This document shows, piece by piece, positions 19,684 through 28,928 of a stretch of DNA of 64,000 nt. The position numbers and the translations under genes were made by a program. The notes beneath the pieces were generated by a model. The model did no database searches and was not told the origin of the DNA. It saw only the letters and a program-made list of their open reading frames with translations. Within the stretch, counting starts at the first letter, position 1. The number at the start of each line of letters is the position of its first letter. Source of the DNA: Marimonas arenosa (GTDB taxonomy: Bacteria; Pseudomonadota; Alphaproteobacteria; Rhodobacterales; Rhodobacteraceae); contig NZ_JANHAX010000006.1 of the NCBI RefSeq assembly GCF_030848945.1, positions 62,001-126,000 of the forward strand, written 5' to 3'.

Positions 19684-20118
19684 TTGGCGAACAAGATAAC
19701 CCATCTGATCAAGCTCAGCGTCGGCAGCGAAAGCTTCGACAGCCTGGCCGCGTGGCAAAAGCAGAAGCGGGCCCAGACCGATGACGGCCTGCCCCGCCAC
19801 GTGACCCGCATGTGGCCCCGCCGCGAGACGGAGGTTCTCGACGGCGGATCGATCTACTGGGTTATCAAGGGCGCCGTGCAATGCCGCCAGCGCATCCTGC
19901 GACTGGACGAGGTGACAGGACAGGACGGCATCCGCCGCTGCGCCATCGTGCTCGACCCGGAACTTGTTCGCGTCGCCCCTGCCTTGAAACGCCCGTTTCA
20001 GGGCTGGCGCTATCTCGACCCCGCCGACGCCCCGCCCGACCTCGCCCAAGGCCGCGCCAGCGATGATGACCTGCCCCCCGATCTCAGCGCCAAACTGGCC
20101 GAGATCGGCGTGCTCTGA
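19684..20118 (+). CDS. DUF1489 family protein
   Basis: A 144-residue conserved alphaproteobacterial protein of unknown function. Characteristic parts are HLIKLSVGSESFDSLAAWQ, the segment TRMWPRRETEVLDGGSIYWVIKG and the ending RPFQGWRYLDPADAPPDL. No catalytic motif is recognisable. The start is TTG at 19684; GGGGGG lies upstream and no ATG fits. It lies nine bases before aroQ on the same strand and is likely co-transcribed with it. Confidence 0.85.
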   Translation: MANKITHLIKLSVGSESFDSLAAWQKQKRAQTDDGLPRHVTRMWPRRETEVLDGGSIYWVIKGAVQCRQRILRLDEVTGQDGIRRCAIVLDPELVRVAPALKRPFQGWRYLDPADAPPDLAQGRASDDDLPPDLSAKLAEIGVL

Positions 20119-20127
20119 GGTCTCGGC

Positions 20128-20556
20128 ATGCCCGGCGCGATCCATATCCTGAACGGGCCCAACCTCGACCTGCTGGGCCTGCGCGAGCCGCATATCTACG
20201 GCCATACCACCCTGGCGCAAGTCGAAGCGATGTGCCGCGACGCCGCCCAAGGCGACCTTCTCTTCGCCCAGACCAACCACGAGGGCGAGATGATCGAGAT
20301 GATCCACGCGGCCTTTGGCACCGCGGCCGGCATCATCATCAACCCCGCCGGGTGGAGCTTCCGCTCGATCGCCATCCGCGACGCGCTCGCCGCCTTCGGC
20401 GGCCCTGTGATCGAGTTGCATATCTCGAACATCCACGCCCGCGACGCCGCCCACCGCGACAGCCTGATCTCGCCGGTTGCCACGGCGGTGATCGCCGGGC
20501 TGGGCGCACAGGGGTATCCGGTTGCCATGGACGCCCTTTACCGCCTCATCAGTTGA
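20128..20556 (+). CDS. aroQ: type II 3-dehydroquinate dehydratase
   Basis: A 142-residue dodecameric type II enzyme of the shikimate pathway, making 3-dehydroshikimate. Signatures: ILNGPNLDLLGLREPHIYGH near the N-terminus, QTNHEGEMIEMIH in the middle, IINPAGWSFRSIAIRDAL and the substrate-binding VIELHISNIHARDAAHRDS. Length is normal. It sits between DUF1489 and slyX. Confidence 0.95.
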   Translation: MPGAIHILNGPNLDLLGLREPHIYGHTTLAQVEAMCRDAAQGDLLFAQTNHEGEMIEMIHAAFGTAAGIIINPAGWSFRSIAIRDALAAFGGPVIELHISNIHARDAAHRDSLISPVATAVIAGLGAQGYPVAMDALYRLIS

Positions 20557-20607
20557 CCCGCTGCCGCCGGAATCCCGGCCCGTCAGACGCCACGACCCGC
20601 TCCAGCG

Positions 20608-20802
20608 TCAATAGTGCGGCGGCCGCTCCTGCCCGGTGAACACGTGCTGCCCGGTGTCGGCCTCACGCTCGGCCTCGCGCTGCATCAGCATCCCGACCCG
20701 CCGTTTCAGCGTCTCGATCTCGCCCTCCTGCCGGGCGACCACGTCGCTCAGTTCATCGACGATGCGTTCGAGATGGGCGAGTTTTTCTTCCAGACGTTCC
20801 AT
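20608..20802 (-). CDS. slyX: SlyX family protein
   Basis: A 64-residue, mostly coiled-coil protein ([20 protein letters not shown] ... [19 protein letters not shown]) ending in the family's PPHY. SlyX proteins are small conserved proteins of unknown function. ATG at 20802 is used; the longer open frame upstream is not needed. It converges on aroQ and is divergent from hisS. Confidence 0.8.
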   Translation of the reverse strand: MERLEEKLAHLERIVDELSDVVARQEGEIETLKRRVGMLMQREAEREADTGQHVFTGQERPPHY

Positions 20803-20936
20803 GCCCGCTACATCGCTCCGCCGCGCGGATCGGTCAAGTCCCCGCGCCGTCCAAGATGCCGCCTTGCCCCGCTGGGCCCCATCCGCTAGAGGCTGACCGC
20901 GAAACAAGCGCCCACGGAAAAGACCGAGCGACGACC

Positions 20937-22412
20937 ATGGCAAAGCAGAAAAAAGCCCCGCGCCCCAAGGCGGTGACGCCGAAAGGGTTCCGCGACTATT
21001 TCGGCCCCGAGGTAACCGAGCGCGCCGAGATGCTGTCGAAAATCGCCGCGGTCTACCATGCCTACGGCTTCGACGCGCTGGAAAGCTCGGCCTTGGAAAC
21101 GCTCGACGCTTTGGGCAAATACCTCCCCGACGTCGACCGCCCGCATGCCGGGGTCTTCGCCTGGGAAGAGAACGATGACGGCTGGGTCGCGCTGCGCTAT
21201 GACCTGACGGCGCCCCTGGCCCGGGTCTATGCCCAGCACCGCAATGACCTGCCAACCCCCTATCGCCGCTACGCCATGGGCCCGGTCTGGCGCAACGAGA
21301 AACCCGGCCCGGGGCGATATCGCCAGTTCTACCAATGCGACGCCGACACCGTCGGTGCCGCCTCGGTCGCCGCCGATGCCGAGATCTGCGCCATGCTCTC
21401 GGACGCGCTGGAAACCGTCGGCATTCCCCGCGGCGACTACATCGTGCGCGTCAACAACCGCAAGGTCCTCAACGGCGTGCTCGAGGCGATGGGTGTTACC
21501 GATGAAGAACAGGCCGCCGACGTGCTGCGCACCATCGACAAATTCGACAAGGTGGGTGAAGACGGCGTGCGCGAGCTTCTGGGCAAGGGCCGGCTCGACG
21601 CTTCAGGCGCCTATATCGACGGAGTGGGCCTCACTCCGGAGCAATCCGAACCGGTGATTGCCTTCTTGACCTCAAAAGGCGCCACCAACGAGGAAACACT
21701 CTCCAATTTAACAACCGCCATCGGCGAAAGCTTGATTGGCGCCGAAGGCGTAGCCGAACTGCAAGAGATCGCAGCGCTGCTTGCCGCGCAAGGCTACGGA
21801 CTCGACCGCATCGTCATCGATCCTTCGGTGGTGCGTGGCCTCGGCTACTATACCGGCCCCGTGTTCGAGGCCGAACTGACCTTCGAGATTCTCGACGACA
21901 AGGGCCGCACCCGCCAGTTTGGCTCGGTCGCCGGCGGCGGACGCTACGATGACCTTGTAAAACGCTTCACCGGCCAGGCGGTGCCTGCCACCGGCGTTTC
22001 CATCGGCGTCGACCGGCTGTTGGCCGCCCTGCGTGAAAAAGGTCGGATCGAAAATCACGCGCGCGGCCCCGTGGTGGTCACCGTGATGGACCGCGACCGC
22101 ATGGCCGATTACCAGGCCATGGTGGGCGAACTGCGCGGTGCCGGCATCCGCGCCGAGGTCTATCTCGGCAACCCGAAGAACTTCGGCAACCAGCTCAAGT
22201 ATGCCGACAAGCGTCAAAGCCCGGTCGCGGTGATCGAAGGCGGCGACGAAAAGGCCAAGGGCGTCGTGCAGATCAAGGACCTGATCCTTGGCGCAAAAAT
22301 CGCCGAGAACGCCACGCATGAAGAGTGGAAGGAACGCCCCAGCCAGTTCGAAGTGTCGCGTGACCAGCTGGTCGCCAAGGTGCAAGAGATCCTCGACGGG
22401 CAGGTCGGCTGA
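20937..22412 (+). CDS. hisS: histidyl-tRNA synthetase
   Basis: A 491-residue class II aminoacyl-tRNA synthetase. Motif features: [15 protein letters not shown] at the N-terminus, motif 2 in [29 protein letters not shown], the histidine-specific [20 protein letters not shown] and motif 3 in [14 protein letters not shown] ... [13 protein letters not shown], with the anticodon-binding domain at the end. ATG at 20937. The stop overlaps the hisZ ATG by one base, coupling synthetase and HisZ, itself a HisS paralogue. Confidence 0.96.
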   Translation: MAKQKKAPRPKAVTPKGFRDYFGPEVTERAEMLSKIAAVYHAYGFDALESSALETLDALGKYLPDVDRPHAGVFAWEENDDGWVALRYDLTAPLARVYAQHRNDLPTPYRRYAMGPVWRNEKPGPGRYRQFYQCDADTVGAASVAADAEICAMLSDALETVGIPRGDYIVRVNNRKVLNGVLEAMGVTDEEQAADVLRTIDKFDKVGEDGVRELLGKGRLDASGAYIDGVGLTPEQSEPVIAFLTSKGATNEETLSNLTTAIGESLIGAEGVAELQEIAALLAAQGYGLDRIVIDPSVVRGLGYYTGPVFEAELTFEILDDKGRTRQFGSVAGGGRYDDLVKRFTGQAVPATGVSIGVDRLLAALREKGRIENHARGPVVVTVMDRDRMADYQAMVGELRGAGIRAEVYLGNPKNFGNQLKYADKRQSPVAVIEGGDEKAKGVVQIKDLILGAKIAENATHEEWKERPSQFEVSRDQLVAKVQEILDGQVG

Positions 22413-23530
22413 TGCCGATCCGGGCGGCAAACCGGGCCGAGGCGGCGCGCCTGCGCGCCATCTTCGAGGCTGCGGGCGCGCAGCCTGTCGAGGCCCCGAT
22501 CCTGCTGCCGGCCGAAACCCTGCTCGATCTTTACGGCGAGGACATTCGCGGCCGCGCATATGTCACCTCCGACGCGCTCCGCGGCGAGCAGATGCTGCGC
22601 CCCGATTTCACCGTGCCAGTGGTGCAGATGCACATGCAGCACGGCGCCGAACCCGCCCGCTACACCTATGCCGGCGAGGTCTTCCGCCGCCAGGAAGACG
22701 ACCCCGCCCGCGCCAACGAATACCTCCAGGTCGGCTATGAGATCTTCGAGCGCAGCGCCCCGGCGGCGGCAGATGCCGAGGTCTTCGCCCTGATCGGCAG
22801 TGTGCTCGACGGTCTGCCGGTGCGCGCCGCCACCGGTGACATCGGCCTTTTGACCGCCGCCGTCGCCGGACTGCACACGACCGACCGGCGCAAGGCGGCG
22901 CTGATGCGCCATATCTGGCGGCCGCGCCGCTTCCGCGCGCTGATCGACCGCTATTCCGGCCGCGCCCCGGTTCCGCCGACCCGCGCCGCGCTGCTGGCCG
23001 ATCTCGATCCCCTGGCACACGCCGGCCCCGAAATCGGCCTGCGCAGCCGCGAAGAAATCGGCGCCCGCCTTACCGCGCTGCACGAAGACGCCGCCGCGGC
23101 ACCGATCTCGGCAGCCGAGCTGGGGCTGATGGACGCGCTTCTTTCGGTGCGCGAGACGATGACCTTCGCTCTCGGCCACCTGCGCGACATCGCCGTCGAC
23201 ATGCCTGCCATCGCCCCTGCCGTCGCCCGTCTCGAGGCCCGGGCCGAGGCCCTGGCAGCGCGCGGCGTCGACGTGGCCTCGCTCGAGTTCGAGGCGTCCT
23301 ACGGCCGCACTCAAATGGAATACTACGACGGCTTCGTCTTCGGCTTTTACGCCGAGGGTCGCCCCGACCTGCCGCCGGTCGCCACCGGCGGGCGTTATGA
23401 TGCGCTTACCCGCCAGTTGGGCGCGGCCAGCGGCCACCCCGAACGCGAGATCCCCGCAGTGGGCGGCGTGGTTCGGCCGGGACTGATGCTGGATCTCAGG
23501 GAAGGCCGGGCCCAGGGGGAGGCGGCATGA
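22412..23530 (+). CDS. hisZ: ATP phosphoribosyltransferase regulatory subunit
   Basis: A 372-residue HisS-like protein without tRNA-charging function that pairs with short HisG. It keeps the class II fold (RPDFTVPVVQMHMQ, YTYAGEVFRRQEDDP, YLQVGYEIFE) and ends with TGGRYDALTRQLGA and PAVGGVVRPGLML, but lacks the C-terminal anticodon domain of HisS. The hisS-hisZ-hisG order with overlapping codons shows it is made together with its partner. Such HisZ/HisG short-form systems are widespread in proteobacteria. Confidence 0.93.
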   Translation: MPIRAANRAEAARLRAIFEAAGAQPVEAPILLPAETLLDLYGEDIRGRAYVTSDALRGEQMLRPDFTVPVVQMHMQHGAEPARYTYAGEVFRRQEDDPARANEYLQVGYEIFERSAPAAADAEVFALIGSVLDGLPVRAATGDIGLLTAAVAGLHTTDRRKAALMRHIWRPRRFRALIDRYSGRAPVPPTRAALLADLDPLAHAGPEIGLRSREEIGARLTALHEDAAAAPISAAELGLMDALLSVRETMTFALGHLRDIAVDMPAIAPAVARLEARAEALAARGVDVASLEFEASYGRTQMEYYDGFVFGFYAEGRPDLPPVATGGRYDALTRQLGAASGHPEREIPAVGGVVRPGLMLDLREGRAQGEAA

Positions 23531-24222
23531 GCATCAAGTTGGGGGTGCCCTCCAAGGGCAGGTTGATGGAAAAGACGTTTCAGTGGTTCGGCGAACGCGG
23601 CATCACGCTGGCACGCACCGGCTCCGACCGGGAATATTCCGGCGCGGTCGAGGGCATCGACGGCGTCGAACTGGTGCTGCTCTCGGCTGGAGAGATTCCC
23701 CGCGACCTCGCAGCCGGGCGCATCCATCTCGGTGTCACCGGCACCGATCTCATCCGTGAGAAACTCGGCGGCTGGGAGCACCAGGTCGAGGAACTCTGCC
23801 CTCTGGGTTTCGGACAGGCCGACCTGGTGATCGCGGTGCCGCAATTCTGGGTCGATGTCGACACGCTCGACGATCTCGACGCCGCGGCCGCGGCTTTCCG
23901 CGGCGCCCATGGCTTCCGCCTGCGCATCGCCACCAAATATCACCGCCTGGTGCGCGAGTTTCTGCGCGAGCATGGCGTGGCCGATTATCAACTCGTGGAT
24001 AGCCAGGGCGCCACCGAAGGCACGGTAAAAAACGAAACCGCCGAAGCCATCGCCGACATCACCTCGACGGGCGATACGCTCCGCGCCAATCACCTGAAGA
24101 TTCTGGCCGACGGGTTGGTGCTGAAATCACAGGCGACGCTGTTCCGCTCGCGAACTGCCGAGCTTTCCGGCGACAACCGCGCCAACCTCGCCGCGCTGCT
24201 GGCGCAACTCGGGCTCGGCTAG
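23527..24222 (+). CDS. hisG: ATP phosphoribosyltransferase, short form
   Basis: A 231-residue catalytic subunit of the first histidine-biosynthetic step, joining ATP and PRPP. The N-terminal LGVPSKGRLMEKTFQWFGERG and the phosphate loop DITSTGDTLRANHLKIL are typical. The short length shows that it lacks the C-terminal allosteric domain and depends on HisZ, encoded just upstream and overlapping by four bases (ATGA). Confidence 0.95.
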   Translation: MSIKLGVPSKGRLMEKTFQWFGERGITLARTGSDREYSGAVEGIDGVELVLLSAGEIPRDLAAGRIHLGVTGTDLIREKLGGWEHQVEELCPLGFGQADLVIAVPQFWVDVDTLDDLDAAAAAFRGAHGFRLRIATKYHRLVREFLREHGVADYQLVDSQGATEGTVKNETAEAIADITSTGDTLRANHLKILADGLVLKSQATLFRSRTAELSGDNRANLAALLAQLGLG

Positions 24223-24364
24223 AACATTTCGGAGGTTTGCGGAAACGGGTACCTTGCGAGTGCCCCGGAAGGGGACATGACGCCGATCCGGGGAGGCAGG
24301 CCGTGCCATCGGCGCGTCGCGAAAAGGTTGGCTTCGGGCAATGAACAGGGATCCCCTCCAGCCT

Positions 24365-24387
24365 GGGTTTCCGGTTCCAAGAAACCC
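24365..24387. other. 7-bp inverted repeat downstream of hisG
   Basis: GGGTTTC and GAAACCC pair around a nine-base loop within the 196-base gene-free gap between hisG and the lipoprotein gene. It lacks a T-run, so a terminator role is doubtful. The rest of the gap shows no coding sequence I can support. Confidence 0.4.
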
Positions 24388-24418
24388 GCAACGGTGTTGA
24401 CCCGGCGCACGCCCCGGC

Positions 24419-25408
24419 TCAGCCTTCTACATCCCTGGCCACGACCTCGCCCTCGCTCAAAAGCAGGTTGGTCCAGCCCTGTGCGCCCTCGAACCGGTTG
24501 TAAAGGCTGAGGAACACGGTGTTCTTCTCCATCCGGCCGATCTTGGCGCCGCAGGGCTTGCCACGACTCACCCCGCAGATCCGCGACTTGACCTTCTCAT
24601 AGGCTTTGTCGGTGGGTTTCTTGCTGCGAGCGCTGGCCGGCAGAGCGTAACGCAGCGACTCGTACATACCGGCCGTTCCGAACAGCGCCAGCGCCGCGGT
24701 GAACTGGCGTGGGCAGCCGTCCCGGAACCCGGTGACATAGAACGTGTGCAGGCCCAGGTTGCCGGGCGCGTTGTCATAGACTTTGTATTTCGCCCCACGC
24801 TCCGGGTATTTCGCGACCACCTGGCCCAGATCGCCGCGTTTGACATGGCAAGCCCGGGCGACTTCGCCGAAAGGCAGGACCTCTCCAGGCACGGCATCTC
24901 GCGCGTCGAGCCCCGCGCCTACCGTCCCGGCGGCGCCGAAGAACCCGGTTCGGGCGCGGGCATCCGTTTTCGTGCCCGGCGTCTCCGCGGCTGTCACCGG
25001 CGCGTCCACGGATGCCAGCTGCACGCCGTCCGCGTCGGCTACAGGTTCCGGCCGGTTCCGGTTGAAAATTCCGAGTAAACCGCGCGTCGCGGGCGCAGGC
25101 GCAGCGTCGTTGGGGACGGAGCCGGCCTCTGTCGTGGTGGCGGTGGTGGTGGTCAACGGCCTTCCCACGTCGTCATCGGTGGCGGCTGCCGCCGCCGGCG
25201 CCACCTCGCGCTTGCGCAACAGTCGCTGGAAGAACCCGGTGTTTTCGGCGGTCTCCTCTGGCGCCGCCACCGCCTCGACCGTCGCAGCCGGGGTACTCAC
25301 GTCGACATCCTCCAACCGCTCGACCCGGGCCAGCGGATCACCGGCACAGGCGGCCAGGGCCATCAGGGCCACAGCGGCGGTCAGCGACGCAAACGGGCTA
25401 CGCAACAC
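24419..25408 (-). CDS. lipoprotein of unknown function
   Basis: A 329-residue lipoprotein: a signal peptide with lipobox LAAC near residue 20 (MALAACAGDPL), followed by a low-complexity Ala/Thr/Pro region of ~130 residues with two similar basic patches (NTGFFQRLLRKRE and RGLLGIFNRNRPE). The C-terminal ~160 residues are a cysteine-containing conserved domain (GEVARACHVKRGDLGQVV, GFRDGCPRQFTAAL, SRICGVSRGKPCGAKIG). I do not recognise a function. GTG at 25408 is chosen because GGGGAGAG precedes it; a TTG upstream is possible. Confidence 0.7.
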   Translation of the reverse strand: MLRSPFASLTAAVALMALAACAGDPLARVERLEDVDVSTPAATVEAVAAPEETAENTGFFQRLLRKREVAPAAAAATDDDVGRPLTTTTATTTEAGSVPNDAAPAPATRGLLGIFNRNRPEPVADADGVQLASVDAPVTAAETPGTKTDARARTGFFGAAGTVGAGLDARDAVPGEVLPFGEVARACHVKRGDLGQVVAKYPERGAKYKVYDNAPGNLGLHTFYVTGFRDGCPRQFTAALALFGTAGMYESLRYALPASARSKKPTDKAYEKVKSRICGVSRGKPCGAKIGRMEKNTVFLSLYNRFEGAQGWTNLLLSEGEVVARDVEG

Positions 25409-25498
25409 GTGTCTCTCCCCCCGGAGCAACGGACACCGTTTCTTAGCCGAAAACCGGGGCTCCGGTCCAGCATCTCGGCGCTGGCCCCCGCCATTGGC

Positions 25499-28400
25499 TT
25501 ATCCCCGCGCACCCCGGCGCGCCGCGAGCCGGCCCATGGCTCCCAGCAGGTAGAGCCCCACCACCAGCGCCGAGACCCCGGCGACAAACAGAAAAAGCGC
25601 CAGCTGCAAGGCACCCAGCCGCGCCGTCAGCCCCCCTGGCAAAACCGCGTCCAGCCCGGGCCAGAGCACCCCGGTCCAAGCGACATGGCCCATCGTTGCG
25701 GCCAGCCAGACCAGCATCGCAGCCGCCCCGACCGTCGCCACGACCCGCACGAGACCAGCGCCCGGCCGTGCCGTGATTGCATGGCGAAAGGCGGTGATCT
25801 GGCGTTTCACATCCGACTGGATCGCCAGCAGCGCCGGCACCACCAATAATACCAGGAAAACCCCAAATCCCAGGCCATAGACCAGGGTGATCACGGTGGG
25901 TTTCAGGAACTGCGCCTGTTGCGAATTTTCGTAGAGCAGCGGCGCCAACCCGATCACCGTCGTCGCCGTGGTCAGGAACACCGGCCGCAGCCGGTCGGCG
26001 GCACCGTCCACGATCGACGGGATCAGCCCGCGGTCGCGGGCATAATCGTCGATCGTCGTCACCAGCACGATCGAGTCGTTGATGATGATCCCGGTCATGC
26101 CCAGAAGCCCCACAACCGTGAACATGCTGAGCGGCACGTCCCACTGATGGTGGCCGTAGATTGTCCCGACCAGCCCGAAAGGAATGATCGCCATCACCAC
26201 CAGCGGCCGGGTCCAGCTCGAGAACACCCAGGCCAGAACCAGGTAGATGCCGACAAGGCACAGCATCAGTCCCAAGAGCGCGTCGTTGAGAAACTCGTCT
26301 TCCTGTTCCGACAGGCCCGAAAGCCGCCATTCCACCTGGAACCGTTCGCCGATGTCAGGCAGGATCTCGGACTCCAGGGCCCGCATGATCTCTTCCGCGC
26401 GGGCCGGGTCATCCTCGGAAATATCGCCGGTCACCGAAACCGTCCGGATGCCGTTTTCCCGTTTGACGGTCGAAAACCCGGCGCGGCTATCGACGCTGAC
26501 GATATCTGCCAGCGGCACATAGGAGCCCGAGGGCGTGCGCAAATGCTGGCGTTCGAGGAAGTCGGCGGTCAGTTCGCCCCGTGGCAATTCGATACGGATC
26601 TCGGCACTGCGCGGGCCTTCGGGATAGGTCGCCGCCTCGAGCCCGTTGAGACGATGGCGCAGAACCCGGCCCAGCCCGTCGATGGTGAATCCCAGCGCCT
26701 GGCCTTGCGCAGTCAGGTCCAGGATCAGCTCGTCCTTGTCATAAGCCAGATCGTCCTCGACCGCACTCACCTCAGGATAGCGACCGACGGCAGCCTTCAA
26801 GGCCTGCGCCGCGGACTTCAGTGTCGCCGCATCGGCCCCAAAGAACTGCACGTCCAGCGCCTCGCCCCCCGGACCCGCCCGCCAGCCACGGAAACTCAGC
26901 GTCTCGACCATCGGGTGCTGGCGGACCTCATCCTGCAGTCGGGCGACGAAGGCGAAGCTGGAATAGGGCCGGTCGTCGGCGTCGATCAGTTCGATCGCGA
27001 TGCCGCCCAGCAGATCCTGGTCCTTGGTCGATGAGCCCGGCAGCGGCCGGCCGGAATTTCCGCCCACCTCCGACACCGCGTAGTCGACCGGGTTCAGCCC
27101 GTGTTCGGCCTCATAGGCCTTGCCCACCGCTTCGACGGCGCGTTGCATTTCGCGCATCATCGCCACTGTATCCGCGCGCGTCGCCCCCGGCGCCATCGCC
27201 CAGTTGCCAGTCACGCTGCCGCGTTCGGGGGCGTTGAAGAAACGCCATTTCACACCGCCATCGATGAACAGCGCCGCCTGGCCTGCCAGCAGCAGAACCG
27301 CCCCGGCCAGCACCGGGTAACGCATCCAAATCACACCAGCGATGAACGGCCGGAACAGCGTCTCGCGCACCCAGACAAAGCCCCGGTTGACCACTCGCGA
27401 GGGCAGGTCATACCAGTGATCCTGCGCCGCCGACCGGTGCAGGGAATGCGCCATGTGGTTGGGCAGGATCAGGAAGCATTCTACCAGGCTCGCAGCCAGC
27501 ACCACGATGACCGTAAAGGGAATGTCCTGGATCAGGTCGCCGAACCGGCCGGAAATGGCGGTCAGACCGAAAAACGCGATGATCGTGGTGAGCGTCGCCG
27601 AGAAAACCGGCAGGGCCATGCGGTTGGCGGCGTTTTCCGCCGCCTGCAAAGGCTTCTCGCCCAGGTTCTTGACCCGGGCATCGGCGTGTTCGCCAACCAC
27701 GATGGCATCATCCACCACGATCCCCAACGTGATGATCAACGCAAACAGCGAGATCATGTTGATGGTCAGGCCAAAGGCATACATCAGCGCGATCGCGGTC
27801 AGCATCGATACCGGAATACCCGCCGCCACCCAGAAGGCTGTGCGCGCGTTGAGAAACAGGAACAACAGCGCCACAACCAGCACCAACCCCACCGCGCCAT
27901 TGTCGATCAGGATGTTGAGCCGGTCGGTGATGGCCTCCGCCCGGGTGCGGATGAGGTCAATGGTCACGCCGGCCGGCAGGGTCGCCTGCATCTCGGCCGC
28001 CACCTCCTCGACCTTGCGCTGCAACTCGATGGCATCGCCCTGGGCCGACCGGTCGACCCGGATCGACGTGGCGGGGTTGTCGCCGACGAAATAAGACCGG
28101 TTCCGGCTGGTGCCCTCGACCCTGATGCGGGCGATATCACCGACGGTCAGTTTCGAGCCGTCGGCATTCACCCTCAGAACCACTTGGGCAATCTGTCCGG
28201 GATCGCGCTTCTCCACCCCGGTGCGGATCCGGGCATTGGCGCCCTCGACATCGCCGGCGGGATCGGCATCGACCTCTTCGGCGATCGCCTCGGCGATCCG
28301 GGCAAAGCTGATGTCATGCGCAATGAGATTGACGCTCGGCACCTCGATCACCGTGCGCGGCGCGGCAACGCCGCGGATCGTGGTGCGGGTAACGCCCTCG

Positions 28401-28921
28401 GCGAACAGGCGGGTGACAAACTCGTCGGCGAACAGGCCCAGTTGGTCACTTCCCACCGGACCGGTGATCACCACGTCGGTCACCCGGTCGTGCCAGGCTC
28501 CGCGCGTCACGTCCGGCTCCTCGGCCTCGTCCGGTAGGGTCGTCACCGCGTCCACCGCCGCCTGGACGTCATCGGCAGCGCGCGCCATGTCGTATCCCGG
28601 CTCGAAATCGAGCGTGATGCTGGCGCGGCCTTCCCGCGAGGTCGCTTCCGAGCTTTCCACCCCTTCGACCGCCAGCAATGCCGGCTCCAGAACCTGCACG
28701 ATGGCCGCATCCACATCCTCGGCCCCGGCCCCCTCCCAGGCGATGGAAACACTCACGTTGTCGATGATCACATCGGGAAAAAACTGCGCCCGCATTCTCG
28801 GCAGCGCTGCGATGCCCGCCACCAGAAGGACCACCAGCAGCAGGTTCGCCGCGGTCGCGTGCCGGGCGAAATAGGACAGGATCGTGCCCGCTTCGCGATG
28901 GTGTTGTCTGTGCCGGATCAT
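25499..28921 (-). CDS. RND-family efflux transporter permease with extended C-terminus
   Basis: A 1140-residue AcrB/MdtB-type resistance-nodulation-division pump of the inner membrane. N-terminal helix LLLVVLLVAGIAAL, proton-relay motif ITLGIVVDDAIVVGEHADA in TM4, FFGLTAISGRFGDLIQDIPF, and second-half helices DALLGLMLCLVGIYLVLAW and GMTGIIINDSIVLVTTIDDY. Family length is about 1,030-1,060; here ~90 more residues follow the last family helix, with two further hydrophobic segments. The adaptor lies seven bases upstream on the same strand; no outer-membrane channel gene is adjacent. Substrate unknown. Confidence 0.9.
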   Translation of the reverse strand: MIRHRQHHREAGTILSYFARHATAANLLLVVLLVAGIAALPRMRAQFFPDVIIDNVSVSIAWEGAGAEDVDAAIVQVLEPALLAVEGVESSEATSREGRASITLDFEPGYDMARAADDVQAAVDAVTTLPDEAEEPDVTRGAWHDRVTDVVITGPVGSDQLGLFADEFVTRLFAEGVTRTTIRGVAAPRTVIEVPSVNLIAHDISFARIAEAIAEEVDADPAGDVEGANARIRTGVEKRDPGQIAQVVLRVNADGSKLTVGDIARIRVEGTSRNRSYFVGDNPATSIRVDRSAQGDAIELQRKVEEVAAEMQATLPAGVTIDLIRTRAEAITDRLNILIDNGAVGLVLVVALLFLFLNARTAFWVAAGIPVSMLTAIALMYAFGLTINMISLFALIITLGIVVDDAIVVGEHADARVKNLGEKPLQAAENAANRMALPVFSATLTTIIAFFGLTAISGRFGDLIQDIPFTVIVVLAASLVECFLILPNHMAHSLHRSAAQDHWYDLPSRVVNRGFVWVRETLFRPFIAGVIWMRYPVLAGAVLLLAGQAALFIDGGVKWRFFNAPERGSVTGNWAMAPGATRADTVAMMREMQRAVEAVGKAYEAEHGLNPVDYAVSEVGGNSGRPLPGSSTKDQDLLGGIAIELIDADDRPYSSFAFVARLQDEVRQHPMVETLSFRGWRAGPGGEALDVQFFGADAATLKSAAQALKAAVGRYPEVSAVEDDLAYDKDELILDLTAQGQALGFTIDGLGRVLRHRLNGLEAATYPEGPRSAEIRIELPRGELTADFLERQHLRTPSGSYVPLADIVSVDSRAGFSTVKRENGIRTVSVTGDISEDDPARAEEIMRALESEILPDIGERFQVEWRLSGLSEQEDEFLNDALLGLMLCLVGIYLVLAWVFSSWTRPLVVMAIIPFGLVGTIYGHHQWDVPLSMFTVVGLLGMTGIIINDSIVLVTTIDDYARDRGLIPSIVDGAADRLRPVFLTTATTVIGLAPLLYENSQQAQFLKPTVITLVYGLGFGVFLVLLVVPALLAIQSDVKRQITAFRHAITARPGAGLVRVVATVGAAAMLVWLAATMGHVAWTGVLWPGLDAVLPGGLTARLGALQLALFLFVAGVSALVVGLYLLGAMGRLAARRGARG

Positions 28922-28928
28922 CGCTGGC

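Noticed and set aside
24223..24418. small RNA or riboswitch in the gap after hisG
   Set aside because: A 7-bp hairpin is present but there is no T-run and no known RNA motif, so only the hairpin is recorded.
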